From contig CM018035.1 of assembly GCA_008638375.1 (NCBI GenBank), positions 22,116,307 through 22,180,306 on the forward strand: a stretch of 64,000 nucleotides of DNA, read 5' to 3'. Both the position numbers and the translations under genes were made by a program. Position 1 is the stretch's first letter; every line of letters starts with the position of its first letter. Positions 33,906 to 45,444 of the stretch are shown here, in pieces. Under the pieces are notes generated by a model. That model made no database searches, had not been told where the DNA came from, and worked only from the letters and a program-made list of their open reading frames with translations. The stretch comes from Nyssa sinensis. Its lineage: Eukaryota; Streptophyta; Magnoliopsida; Cornales; Nyssaceae.

Positions 33906-34748
33906 TTGTCCAAAATATATATGTATATTAGTGATATTTAATTAATTTAAATAATTAGTTAAATTAGTAATTATTGAATTAATTCTCAATAGGTAAATGA
34001 GTCAAATAAATAGTGTAAATTGACTATTTTGGACCTTCTGGATTTAATGGTGAGATCCGTTTCACGAGACGGAGTCTCGAAAAATAAAATACCCATAAAA
34101 CGCCAAAATGACCAAAATACCCCTACATCGAAGGTGAGTCAAACGGACTCCGAATGAGATAAGTAAATAGTGAATTTTTATTATTTCAAACCTACTGGAC
34201 TCCACGGTGAAGTCCAAATTGTGAAAACAAAACCTGAAAGGAAGAGACATATAAATGACCATTTTGGCCTTGGGTTAATTAAGTTCAAAATGGAACCCGT
34301 AAAAGCATAAATTAGTAAAAGGGATATTTAGAGTAGCGAGGCATAAACTCGATAAATGACATAAAAGCTGAAACGTATTTATTGATGTATAGGCAAGTCA
34401 AAAGGAAAGGAGAAAGTCACGGGATACTAAGACACTGATAAGGTAAGTGGATTTCTATCTTTTATACGTAGTTTTCCAAGCCACGATCTTTCTATACTAC
34501 CAATTTTGTACTCATGTATTTATACCGACTGTTATTGTTCCCACCATGGATATTATTCTACCTGGTGGATGTCTATTGGTTGATGGTTCATGGCTTGATT
34601 CATTGTGTGGATGCTATTCATTGTATGCTTATGTTATGATGTTCCATGTTTTGCACACCTCATATGGAATACGATATAATCCTGAGTTATGTTAAATGCC
34701 AGGTCTTGTGCTCAGACACATTACCCTTCTGATGCTATCTGATTGACT

Positions 34749-34806
34749 GGACCTACGGGTCAATTTATAGGACCTACGGGTCAATTTATAGGACCTACGG
34801 GTCAAA
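34749..34806. repeat. 21-bp tandem repeat, 2.8 copies
   Basis: GGACCTACGGGTCAATTTATA is repeated perfectly at 34749, 34770 and (partial) 34791. It lies within the plus-strand solo LTR. Confidence 0.95.
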
Positions 34807-36540
34807 CGGACATGTGGCAATGATGGCGTTTTTACGCAGTGAGTTTTAATGGCATTTTATATGCCTTCATGTTAAAGGGGAGTATGCCGGGCCCCAAAAG
34901 ACCGAGGGTCTGCCAAACCCTGAACAGAGTAAATGCATCGTTCATGTTGACTGTTATGTAATGTTCATTGGATTCATGTGATGTTTCATTTCACTACGAA
35001 TAGTGCCATGTTGACAGTACCTTTATTCATTTGACTCGATTGAGATCATTCCATTGTGGCAGTACATTTACGTCGATTATGAATGTTGAAAGTTCCTGTA
35101 TTCATTTTATATCTCTGTTCTTATTGGGTTATCATGCCTTACTGTTCATTGGCCATTTTGGCACCTTACTGTTGACTGAAATTGTTCCATGACTGGCTAT
35201 CATGTTCATCCATGATCCTATATGTTCCATGATTACTCTAACCCCGTATTTGAGATAAGCGTTTACTTACTGAGTTTGTAGCTCACCCCTTACTAAATTT
35301 TTCAGGTGAGAATGTTACAGAACCACAGTAGGAGATCAGGAGCTTAAGGAGACAGTTGAGGAGCATAATAGTAATGAATGAAGTCTCTCCCATGTACTCA
35401 CCACCTAAGAATGGTTTAGGATCAGTTTATTGTTAGTTTGAAGTTTAGTCTTTGAACAATAATTGTAATAAAGCTTCCGCACTTTAATGTCATGTTTATA
35501 TTATTTACTGTTATCATTGGTAAAAGAATCGAAAAAGTAGGGACGGCCATTGGGCCGGCCCCGCAACACGAGATCCGCATAGGGTGGGTTTCGAGTCGTG
35601 ACAAAATCCCTAGAAAAATGCCCTAGAGAGGATTCCGACGCCAAACACAGACAAAATCTCACTATGATACCCAAGTTTTCCTTAACACCGATATTGTACA
35701 AAATTTCGACGACGACATCAAGCATCGACACATAGAGTACGGTAAAACCATCAGCACCCCCTTTTTCAACTCCGAATCCATTCTAATAGGTACTCATTTT
35801 GATTACCTTGGTTGGACCAAGTTTCTTTCTTGTTCCAATATTCAATACACCTGACTAGTCTAACTTTTCTATGCCCATTTTGAGATGCCCAAGGGTTCAA
35901 TGCTTCATCATAGGTTTTTGACCATCCAATCTTTCTCAAACTCGAAATCGTCTCTGAAATCTTTAACATCTCTCAAGGGGATTTTCAAGAGTTCACTACC
36001 AACACTTAGGTAGTGCATGATGGATTTGATCCTCTCATGACCATACAACAAATGTATAGTAACCCTAACATCAACGAGGTTTTCAAACTTAAAGCCTCAC
36101 AACTTACATTTGAATCTCGCCTCATATACCACATCATAACCTACAAATCATTCTACGTGTCGGTAGATGAGATTTTGTCTCTTACATGGACGTGTTCCTA
36201 ATTTGGTGCGTCCTTAACCACAAAAAGGTCGACCTCCCTTACATTATCATTCATCACATGAATGATTGCCTCAAGAAGAAACGAGGCATCCTCCTCTATG
36301 ACAATCATCTCACCACCATTTTCAAACACTACCAAATTGACCTTGGTGTTGAAATTGATTTCTACACCCCCATCTACATAGAAATTTATTCCAAGGGCAC
36401 TCTTAAGTCCATGAGGTACAAGTCCACTAACCAAGGATGGGTTTTCAAATTTGCCCCCAAACCCAAGAGACTCCCTTTTCCACTCATTCTACCACACATA
36501 CCACTTCACCTCCTTCTCCGGTCCCAAACATAGATTCTTT

Positions 36541-37322
36541 CTCCATCCTCACCTTCCTTGGGGAAATAGATTCCAACCTCTGAACTCCAATTCAGACTGT
36601 TGAATCCAGTTTCTCTAAAAATCTATTTGACATCATCGAACAGATAGAGGTTATAGAAATCGACATCCACATCCTAAAGATCCGAGCAGACTCTCTCTAT
36701 GACCACAATGAGAGAAAGCACCGAGAAACCAAAATAAAGGTGCTCGAGGTCAAAGACACTTTCCAATAGATCCTCAAGCACAGGCCTCCTCCCAGACAAC
36801 CTTGAGTCATTTTTTTTAAGATGACAAAAGATGATAAAATAGGAGAAATATGAAGAATAAGAAGAAGAAGAATAGAAAGAAGAAGAAAGAAAAGAAATAG
36901 AAAAAGTATAGGAATGTTTTGTTTTTGATTCAAAAGATTTCTTGTAATTGTCTTTCTTTTCCTTTGAAACACTTGTATTCATGCTTAATATTGTAAAAGA
37001 TCATACATAAATAGAAAGCATATTTTGTTATATCTTTCTTATGTGGTTATATGCAATTTTTGTTATTAATTATGATATTCATTTGCACAAACAAAGCATG
37101 AAAGTTGATAAAATTCTCTAACCCTAAATTGCAAAACTTCATATTGATAGGGGGAGATAGAAAAGTATGCCAAATTAATATGATCCATTACTTATGGCAT
37201 GAATTCAAATTTACAAACTGATAAGGGGGGCTTATATGCAATAGTTCTTATACTCTGTCATTTATGTTATTTATTCACTATTTGCAAAGTACATTGTTTT
37301 GTCATCATAAAAAATAAAAAGA
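36541..37322. other. Non-coding 3' internal region of the SIRE-like element
   Basis: A/G-rich DNA with GAAGAAGAAG runs (36850-36900), eroded remains of the post-pol ORF, then GATAGGGGGAGATAG (about 37146) and AAGGGGGGC (about 37223), which are possible polypurine tracts. TTGTTTTGTCATCATAAAAAA just before the LTR is a string typical of SIRE-like 3' ends. Confidence 0.5.
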
Positions 37323-38226
37323 TTTTTAGCCCTAAAAGTTTTTAACCAAGGGTATCTCAGTAATTTTGATGATCACAAAATATTATCCAATGGACTAATA
37401 TTTTATCCAAGTGACCGTGCAAATAGATTATCTAGGTCAAAAAAAATTGTTGACCAAAAAATGACAGTCTATAAAGTTAAAGGATTCCACTCAAGAATAT
37501 GCTCCAAAGCAAAGATCAAAACAAATGGAATGCTCTCATGATGATTCAAACAAATGGACATACTTAAGCCCAAGGATTCAAGATAAGTTAAATGAAGAAA
37601 TTTATTTTCCTTATTTTGGGTTTTGGGTTTTGAGTGACGTAGGATTAGATTGATCATTGGTCGTAAACTCTTACTATTTAAAATGATCATCTAAGAACTA
37701 ACTTCAAATAATTTTTCAAAACAAAACATCTCATACCTTAAGTTTTGAAAAATTAAAAAGTTTTGATAAAAGTACACTAAGAAAAATAAGTTATAAGACA
37801 CTTATTGTCAAAACCAATCGACCAGTTCATGGAACCACTCGACTGATTCTTAATGGTTTATTTTTACATTAATCAAACCAGTCAACTGATCCATGGAACC
37901 AGCCAACTAAGTGATGTTTTACAAAACAGCCTAAAGACTCACTGCTTAAATCAGTCGACCTCTAAGGAGAATTAGTCAACTATCTTTCAAAGGAAAAATT
38001 AGTGTACAAACAAAACTAATCGACTGATTCATAAAACCAATCGACTGTGTAACCATTATGATGTATTGCCTGAACATACTGTCCAAATCAATCGACCTTA
38101 AGGAAAAGTCAATTGACCATTTCTCAAAGGAAAAATAGTGTACAAAAAGAACCAGCTAACTTATCCAAAGAACTAGTCGATTGATTATTTTTGACCAAAT
38201 GAACCTCAAACCCTCTCAACAAATCA

Positions 38227-41200
38227 TGTCACGCCCCAAATTTTTGCCAACTCGGGGCGCGATGGAACGAAAACTAAAAGAAATAAATAAATAAGTTTGA
38301 TTGAAATATCCCTCTTCATTCCTCAATTTTCCCCCAAGATTTAAAGTCTACACTTGTCATTTAACTTAACTCAAAAAGGTCCCCTAATGTTGCTCAAGCA
38401 TCTCGCCCAATTAATATTTAAAATGGTTTAAGTCACATTTGAAAATGATTCCCAAAATGGTCCCAATTTCACCCAAACACATTTGGAGTCTTAAAGTATA
38501 AATATTATTAAACAATAGTACTCGTTGAGGCAATCAGTTTTGATTTTTGAATCACTCAATTCAGATTTAAAATGAATTTATACGAAAATCGGAAAGTTTG
38601 AAACAATCAAAAAAAAAAAAAAAAATTCGGATGAACAGTAACGTGAGAAACCAGTAGCTAAAAGTGAACAGTAACCTTGAAGGTTACTGTTCACCTGGAG
38701 CAAAATTCCACTTCAGAAAATGCTACTCTGAACCCCCTGATTCAAATCGCTTTTTCTCTCAATCTACATATCCAAACGTAATGAAATCTGTGCCAAAATC
38801 TTCCTTATTGAGTCTAGTTTCTATAACATTTTGAATCACTCAAAAGGTCCATGTAGAACCCAAGTTATAGTGAAAACACTACCCATAGGTCAGATTTTGC
38901 ACGCTTGAAGCAAAATTAATATAACTTTCTCATTTTAAAAGCTTTCAACGTCCGTGATATATAAAAAGAAAGCTAAGAGATAAACCTATCTAGAAATGTA
39001 AGACACTTTAATTAATTCAAAAGGACCAAAAAGTTATAGCCCCACGAAGTGGGCTGATCTGCCGAAATGATTTTGTAGAATCGAAATTTAGGCATATAGT
39101 ATGCCGTTTGACATTCCTTCTAATTTTTCAAGCTATTTTAACCCCAAATTTTTCACTAAGTCTTTCAAGCCCTTTTCCCACCCAGTTTCAACCTACTTGT
39201 CCCTAGTTTCTAAGCCCCCATTTTAAGCATTTTTCTCACTCATTTCAAGGGTGTTTTACACACTTTTCTAGTGCTTTATTTTTAAAAAAAAAATTTGGAC
39301 ATAGCTTCCTTTGTTTTTCTAAGTGTTTTTCACCTAATTTTCACAAGATCAAAAGTATAATTTCATTACCAATCCACCCTCACTCGGTGGCCGCAAATCC
39401 ATCAAACTAAGCATACACCCACTATTTCCAATATATCCATTTAGTATGTATTTAAACCATAAATATCATGCATTCTTTTGGGTTACAACCCATACAATTT
39501 AAAATGGCCCAAGGCCTAAGGTTTACAATTTGTTCAAGTCCAAGACACAATAAATTGGGCTTATGCCCATACATTCATAACATGCCCTAAGGGCCAAATC
39601 TTCAACATGATCTATTTCTTCCCATCCTTGAAGACTTAAACAAGTCTCAATTGCCCGAGGCCTCATCTGAAAAATGATATCCCACGAATGGGTCAGCTCA
39701 ATAGCTGGTATAACATAATACTAAGACTAGGAACAAGTTTAAGGGCGTGGCATGTGCAAAGTGTACATATATATCTAAATGTCATTCAAAGCATCGCAAT
39801 AATATATGAGTGGTATGCATGACGCACCCATGCACAACTCTATGCCACACCCATGTCTCGTTTACGGGTACTCCCCGATGGCTACGGAGTACCAATGCAA
39901 TGGCCAATTTTGAGTTTTTCACCACAGGATCTACACCCTCATAATGCATAGCACCACGTGCTCAACCCACACCATGTTCTCAAAGGATTCATCATATGCC
40001 AATATGCCAATGCAATCTCAATGAAACATGGTTTCCACAATATAACATGCTCGAGACAATAATACATAAATCATCAGCTGATTCCACATGCAAGCATATC
40101 TTATATAATCAACTCTAACACATGTCATGATTCACATTTATCATTCACTAAATTTTTCATAAAGTACAAGTAACGTGTAAGCATATGAACAACCAACTCT
40201 AAATCATCAAGTAAACACATTCCACATAAACACATAAGTCATTCCAGTCATTCACAAAATATTCCTAACTTAACTTCATTTCTAACATTAGCAAAACACC
40301 ATACACATCATATATATATTATCATGACTAAACACATCAACACATACTTAAACCACAATCTCACAATCCCAATGATTCACAAAGAACATAAAAATTCCAT
40401 AAAGCACTAAGGCACCAATTCATCACATGGCCCAAACCACAAGGTGTGTCAACATGCATATAGGTTCAAAAAAATGTAACAATACATTCCTACCAATGGA
40501 ACACACCCAAATCAAGGCAACAAAGCATCCAACAACATCAAGAACACATATATCCCTAAACTACCAACTCTAGGCTTTTCAAAGGAACTACCTTCTAGGT
40601 GGTTTCCTAACCTCAAATATACATCCTAAACAATCCATCAACAAGAAAAAATACAAGAAAACTTAAACCTATTGCTAGCTTAGTACCACATCATACCTAA
40701 ATCAATTTTTCACAAACTGCGGAGGCTGTGTTTGCTGGATGGCTGAACTGTTCTGTGACGTTATAGGTTTCGATGAGAGGAACAACTTCTCAGAAGGAAG
40801 CTCGACGAAAATTCCACTCGAAGTGCGTGTTTCGGAGGCTTGAAGCTTGAAGAAACTAGGGCTTTTTCTCCTTTTCTCTCTATGGACGACCACTGCTCTA
40901 AAAAAACAGAATGAATTCTATTTCTAATTCCTTCTAAGAGTTGTATTTATAGTGTAGGGGCAAAGGGCCAAGGAGTAAATGACCATTTTGCCCTTAATGA
41001 GCCCGGAGGCCCCGTTACTCTACAACCCGTCCCGAAACGCTTCAATTTGAAATTTTGTTTTAACCAATGTTCATAAAATTATTTTAAATGAAAATTTTCA
41101 AAAAATAAATTTTCGCCTGAGGCCGGGTTTGGCCGTTTGCACCCGGGCCACCCGGATGCCCTTTTGGTCCAATTCTGGAAACTGTTTCCGTTTGGGCTTA

Positions 41201-41406
41201 AATTCGTACAGAAGGTACATTTCAATATTCTAAACATATTTATCTTCTACAACACACTCCAAATATACTTATAAACATGTCAAACGGTGAAATAATGCAT
41301 GTAGATGCTTTATTAACAAAACCGTGCTTCGCCGACAAAACCGTGCATGCAAAAATGTCCTACCGACAAAAATGAAAAAAATTTCCTCATTTTTTGAATC
41401 TCTACA
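38227..41406 (-). mobile_element. Solo LTR, 3180 bp, TSD AATCA
   Basis: TGTCACGCCCCAAATTTTTG at 38227 to TTTTTGAATCTCTACA at 41406, with AATCA at 38222-38226 and 41407-41411. It is a close relative of the split LTR 6730-23114 and of the chromovirus LTR in reverse. The CGGGTACTCCCCGATGGC block and ACCACAGGATCTACACCCTC at about 39860-39945 are near-identical to 13150-13230 read backwards. It lies inside the copia 3' LTR. Unit 2 of the tandem duplication lacks it and shows the empty site near 43708-43722. Confidence 0.95.
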
Positions 41407-41568
41407 AATCAATTAATCTAATGAATCGACCAGTCCTTATTGTACTCGACTAGTTGATGATTCAGTACTAATTTTGTCAAACTGGCAATCGCAAACTCAA
41501 ATCTTCATTAGACAAAAAGAGGAAAACGGCTCTTTTTTGAAAAGCAACGGACATATTCCTTAAAGGGC

Positions 41569-41576
41569 TATAAATA
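41569..41576 (+). promoter_or_regulatory. TATA box of the copia LTR (unit 1)
   Basis: TATAAATA within GGCTATAAATAGAGG, about 30 bp upstream of CTTTCTAAGCC, where transcription could begin. It is conserved in unit 2 at 43864-43871. Confidence 0.6.
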
Positions 41577-42117
41577 GAGGTTCTTTAGGGCTTTCTAAGC
41601 CATTACTTACAAGCTTACACTTTCACATAATTGTTGTTGACTTTAGATCTAACATCTTCTAAAGATAAATTTGAAAGTTATACTCATCATAAATACTCAA
41701 AGATTACACATGATCTATCTATAGAGAGTGAGCATCTTATTGCACCAAAACTACTCTAGAAGAGATTGCTATTTGGTAAACATCTTTATATCATCACATT
41801 GTAGTGAGAGTCGTGGGTAGGTGCTACCCGGTGAGGCAAAAATGTGTATTTTATTGGGATAAGAGTGTTGCGGTCTTCGCATTGTAAAGGTTTGGTCTCC
41901 ATCTGCAAGGAGGTCACAATAGTGGAAAAACGTAAGTGGAGATACTTAAGTCAAGGATGTAATAAGTTTTTCAAACCTCATAAAAATATTGTGTTTACTC
42001 TCTCCCTTTTTTGTTTATTTATTATGCATTTACATCTTTCATTTTTAAAGTTCCTAAAAGAAACCAATATTTGCAATATACCCTATTCACCCCCCTAGGG
42101 TAAATATCTGGGTAACA

Positions 42118-43155
42118 TATCTATATATATATATATATATATATATTAGAAGTTTTGAAGCTTGTGTAGGATTGTTAAAACTTCTTGAATTTTTGTAAGT
42201 TTCAAAACTTTTAAAGTATTTTAATTTTTTTTACTGTAGACTTAATATCAAATTTACTCTTATGCATTTTTACAAAACAATAATATAAATGCAGTTTAAA
42301 AAACTTAAATGACTTTTAAGCCATCATGACTATATTCTTAGCCTATAAAAAGCTAAGTGTATTGAGGCCTTAGAGTATCCCATACACATCTCTCTTATTT
42401 GATCTTGTCTCTCTAATCTCCTCTTTTTTATATATTATTTTATATATCTATCTTTCATTAGCTGGCATTATTTTGGGCAATCTGAGAAAGGTTAGGTCAC
42501 CCATTCTCTTAGCGCACGCGAGTCCTAAGGAGGCCAACTGAAAGCATCTTGAGTTGTGTCTTCGAGTTGTTGTATCCATTTCCACCCTTTGCGTATGAAG
42601 GTGCAGTTGCTTTAGGACAACGTTACCATGTTGTAGGCGCCACCGCTGGAAACAATCCATGTGGATTAAGGGGATCCTGACTGTCCCCTTACTTAGAGGT
42701 AGGAAGGAACGCCTCTAAGAGAAATAGAGAAAAAAAAGTGGAGTTATCAGCTTGTTTTAGGACAATAAACAAGCAAACCCGTTACAACATTGATATATGT
42801 AAAAAAAAAATTGAATGAAAACAAAATAAATAAATTTATATCACTTTATTTAATAATTAAACTCTAAAGAAACCCTTGACATGGGTTAAAAGAAATAAAG
42901 CACTAAAATAAATGCAACCAAATAAACGGATCCGGGGGGCTGTGGTACGGAGTGGGAAGGTGTTAGGCACCCACTTTGCTCGATCCGAATGGATCGGCCT
43001 CAAATGTTGACATGCAAGGCTTATTCATTAATTTTGAATGCAGAAATAGTAAAATAAAAAAGAAATGTAGATGAGAAGAAATGATAAACAAATAAATGAA
43101 CTTGCACAAAAATAAATAGAATAAAAAAAATGAGATTTGACTGGAGCCCGATGAC
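42118..43155. other. Flank downstream of the copia LTR, repeated in unit 2
   Basis: Starts with an (AT)n run (42121-42146), then AT-rich DNA and a more complex block (42460-42720) with GACAACGTTACCATGTTG and GACTGTCCCCTTAC. A conserved string GGTACGGAGTGGGAAGGTG (42944) precedes TTAGGCACCCAC. No coding potential. The same series recurs at 44414-45444. Confidence 0.6.
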
Positions 43156-45444
43156 TTAGATTGATCATTGGTCGTAAGCTCTTACTATTTAAAATGATCA
43201 TTTAAGAACTAACCTCAAATGATTTTTCAAAATAAAACATTTTCATACCTTAAGTTTTGAAAAACCAAAAAGTTTTGATAAAAGTATACTAAACAAAATA
43301 ATCTAGAAGACACTCATTATCTAAACCAGTCGACCAATTCATAGAACCACTTGATTGATTCTTAATGGCTTATTTTTACACTGATCAAACCAGTTGACTA
43401 ATCCATGGAACCAGTCAACTGAGTGATGTTTTACGAAACAGCCTAAAGACTCACTGCTTAAATCAGTCAACCTCCAAAGAGAATCAGTCAATTGTTTTTC
43501 AAAGGAAAAATTAGTGTACAAACAAAACCAGTCAACTTTTCCATTGAACCAATCTACTGAGTAACCATTTTGATGTACTGCCTGAACATACTATCCAAAT
43601 CAGTTGACCTAAAGGAAAAATCAGTCGACCATTTCTCAAAGGCAAAATAGTGTACAAATAGAACTAGTCGACTGATTGTTCTTGACTAAATGAACCTCAA
43701 ACTCTCTCAAAAAATTTGTTGATCTAATTAGCCGACCAATCCTTATCGTAGTCAAATGGTTGATGATTCGGTTGATCTGCCAATGGCAAATTCAAATTTT
43801 AAACAAACAGAAAAGGGGAAACGACTCTTTTTTTAAAAGCAATGGACATATTCCTTAATGGACTATAAATAGAGGTTCTCTAGGGCTTTCTAAGCCGTCA
43901 CTTAAAAGCTTACACTTTCACATCTTTGTTATTGACTTTAGATCTAACATCTTCTAAATCTACATTTGAAAGTTATACTCATCTTAAATACTCAAAGCTT
44001 ACACCTGATCTATCTATAGAGAGTGAAGATCTTATTGCACCAAAACTATTCTAGAAAAGAGTGCTATTTAGTAAACATCTTTGTATCAACTCATTGTAGT
44101 GAGAGTTATGGGTAAGTGCTACCCGATGAGGCAAAAGGTATATTTTGTTGGGATAAGAGGGTTGCAGTCTTCGCATTATAAAAGTTTGGTCTCCACCTGC
44201 AAGGAGGTCACAATAGTGGAAAAACTCAAGTGGGGATGCTTGAGTCGAGGACGTGGGAAGTTTTCCGAACCTTGTAAAACTGATGTGTTTGCACTCTCTC
44301 TCTCTTGTTTATTTATTGTGCATTTACAACTTTTGTTTTTAAAGTTCCTAAAAAAAACCACTATTTGCAATGTACACTATTCACCCCCCTCTAGGGTAAA
44401 CATCTGGGCAACATATATATATATATATATATATATTAGAAGTTATGAAACTTGTGTGAGATTGTTAAAACTTCTTGAATTTTTGTAAGTTTCAAAACTT
44501 TTAAAGTTTTTTAATATTTTTTACTATAAACTTAAGATCAAATTTACTCTTATGGGTTGTTACAAAATAATAATATAATTGCAGTTTAAAAAACTTAAAT
44601 GACTTTTAAGCCATCATGACTATATTCTTAGCCTATAAAATGCTAAATGTATTGAGGCCTCAGTGTATCCCATACATATCTCTCTTATTTGATCTTCTTT
44701 CTCTAACCTCCTCTTTTTAATAAATTATTTTATATATCTATCTTTCATTAGCTGACATTATTTTGGGCAATCTGAGAAAGGTTAGTTCACCCGTTCTTTT
44801 AGCACACACGAGTCCTAAGGAGAAATGCTGAGAACATCTTGGGTTGTATCTTAGAGTTGTTGTAACCATTTCCACCTATTGTGTAGGGAGGTGCGGTTGC
44901 TTTAGGACAACATTATAGTGTTATGGGCGCAACAGCTGAAAAAAATCATTATGGACTAAGGGGATCCCGACTGTCCCCTTACTTAGAAGTATGAAGGAAC
45001 ACCTCTAAGAGAAATAGAGAAAAAGTTAGGAGTCGCCAGCTTATTTTTAGGGCAATAAACAAGCAAACCTGTTACAACATTGATATATGTAAAAACAAAA
45101 TGAAATAAATAAATTTATATCGCTTTCTTTCCTAATTACATTCTAAAGAAACCCTTAACATGGGTTAAAAGAAATAAAGGACCGAAATAAATGCAACCAA
45201 GGAAACGAATCCAAGGGCTATGGTACGGAGTGGGAAGGTGTTAGGCACCCACTCTGCCTGATCCGAATGGATCGACTTTAAATGTTGACATGCAAGGCTT
45301 ATTCAGTAAATGTAAAAGGCAAAAATTGTAAAATAAAAAATAAATGTAGAAGAGAATAAATGATAAAAAAATAAATGAACTTGCACAAAAATGAATAGAA
45401 TAAAAAGAACAGAGAGATGAGATTTGACTTGGGCCCGATGGCTT
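43156..45444. repeat. Tandem duplication, unit 2 (without the solo LTR)
   Basis: About 2.29 kb, collinear with unit 1. It includes a partial copia LTR (43156-44413, ending CACCCCCCTCTAGGG...GGGCAACA), its TATAAATA (43864-43871), an (AT)n run (44414-44436) and the flank ending at CCCGATGGC. Divergence from unit 1 is obvious throughout, so the duplication is not very recent. Confidence 0.85.
43864..43871 (+). promoter_or_regulatory. TATA box of the copia LTR (unit 2)
   Basis: TATAAATA in GACTATAAATAGAGG. Same context as at 41569. Confidence 0.55.

Larger units (their letters stand above)
32106..35603 (+). mobile_element. Solo LTR, 3498 bp, plus strand, TSD AAATC
   Basis: TGTAATACCCTGACCC at 32106 to GGGTTTCGAGTCGTGACA at 35603, with AAATC at 32101-32105 and 35604-35608. 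It lies inside the copia post-pol ORF. It shares the GGTGAGATCCGTTTCACGAG block with the chromovirus LTR (8492 and 20601 regions), and TTTACTTACTGAG...TTTTTCAGGT (about 35269-35306) with the minus-strand LTR at 24693 (about 25093-25150). It includes an (AT)n run, a (GA)n run (32950-32960) and a GACCC palindromic stretch (33640-33665). No coding sequence is present. Confidence 0.9.
32071..36540 (+). pseudogene. Post-pol ORF of the SIRE-like element, interrupted
   Basis: ATG at 32071 gives MAP, a stop, then TQKSTSKS. The solo LTR 32106-35603 interrupts here, and coding resumes at 35604 with LEKCPREDSD. Readable blocks are NFDDDIKHRHIEYGKTISTP and DYLGWTKFLSC (about 35695-35835), FYAHFEMPKGS, MHDGFDPLMTIQQMYS (36013) and LNHKKVDLPYIIIHHMNDCL (36206-36265), with frame changes between them. 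This resembles the extra ORF of SIRE/Maximus elements. It is sometimes called env-like, but no signal peptide or transmembrane segment is visible here. Function is unknown, and the copy is non-functional. Confidence 0.65.
23940..42117 (+). mobile_element. Ty1/copia element, SIRE/Maximus-like, decayed, triply interrupted
   Basis: The plus-strand pieces appear in canonical order: integrase (23945-24692), RT/RNase H (29775-31661), a post-pol ORF (32071-36540) and the 3' LTR (about 37323-42117). The order IN before RT defines copia, and the extra ORF after RNase H with a long LTR is characteristic of the SIRE/Maximus lineage. Three LTR insertions separate the pieces (24693-29774, 32106-35603, 38227-41406). 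Removing them rejoins sequence in each case. The 5' LTR, primer site, gag and protease are not recognisable, so the element is truncated on the left. Confidence 0.8.
37323..42117 (+). repeat. 3' LTR of the SIRE-like element, split by a solo LTR
   Basis: The start is judged from TTAGCCCTAAAAG and TTTTGATGATCACAAAATA (about 37357). The end is TATTCACCCCCCTAGGG...GGTAACA (42117). The CTATTCACCCCCCT block is typical of the 3' end of SIRE-like LTRs. Without the 3180-bp insert it is about 1.6 kb. The upstream half carries about a dozen CAGTCGACTG-like motifs. A TATA box (TATAAATA) lies at 41569-41576. The left boundary is approximate because the terminal TG is not conserved. Confidence 0.65.
37645..43155. 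repeat. Tandem duplication, unit 1 (with solo LTR inside)
   Basis: From TTAGATTGATCATTGG at 37645 to GGAGCCCGATGAC at 43155. It covers most of the copia 3' LTR plus about 1 kb of flank. Without the 38227-41406 insert and one TSD copy it is about 2.33 kb and collinear with unit 2. Confidence 0.85.

Noticed and set aside
32071..36540. Considered as an envelope gene of an endogenous retrovirus
   Set aside because: No signal peptide, transmembrane span or furin-like site is seen. The position after RNase H and the motifs fit the SIRE-type extra ORF, and the copy is broken.
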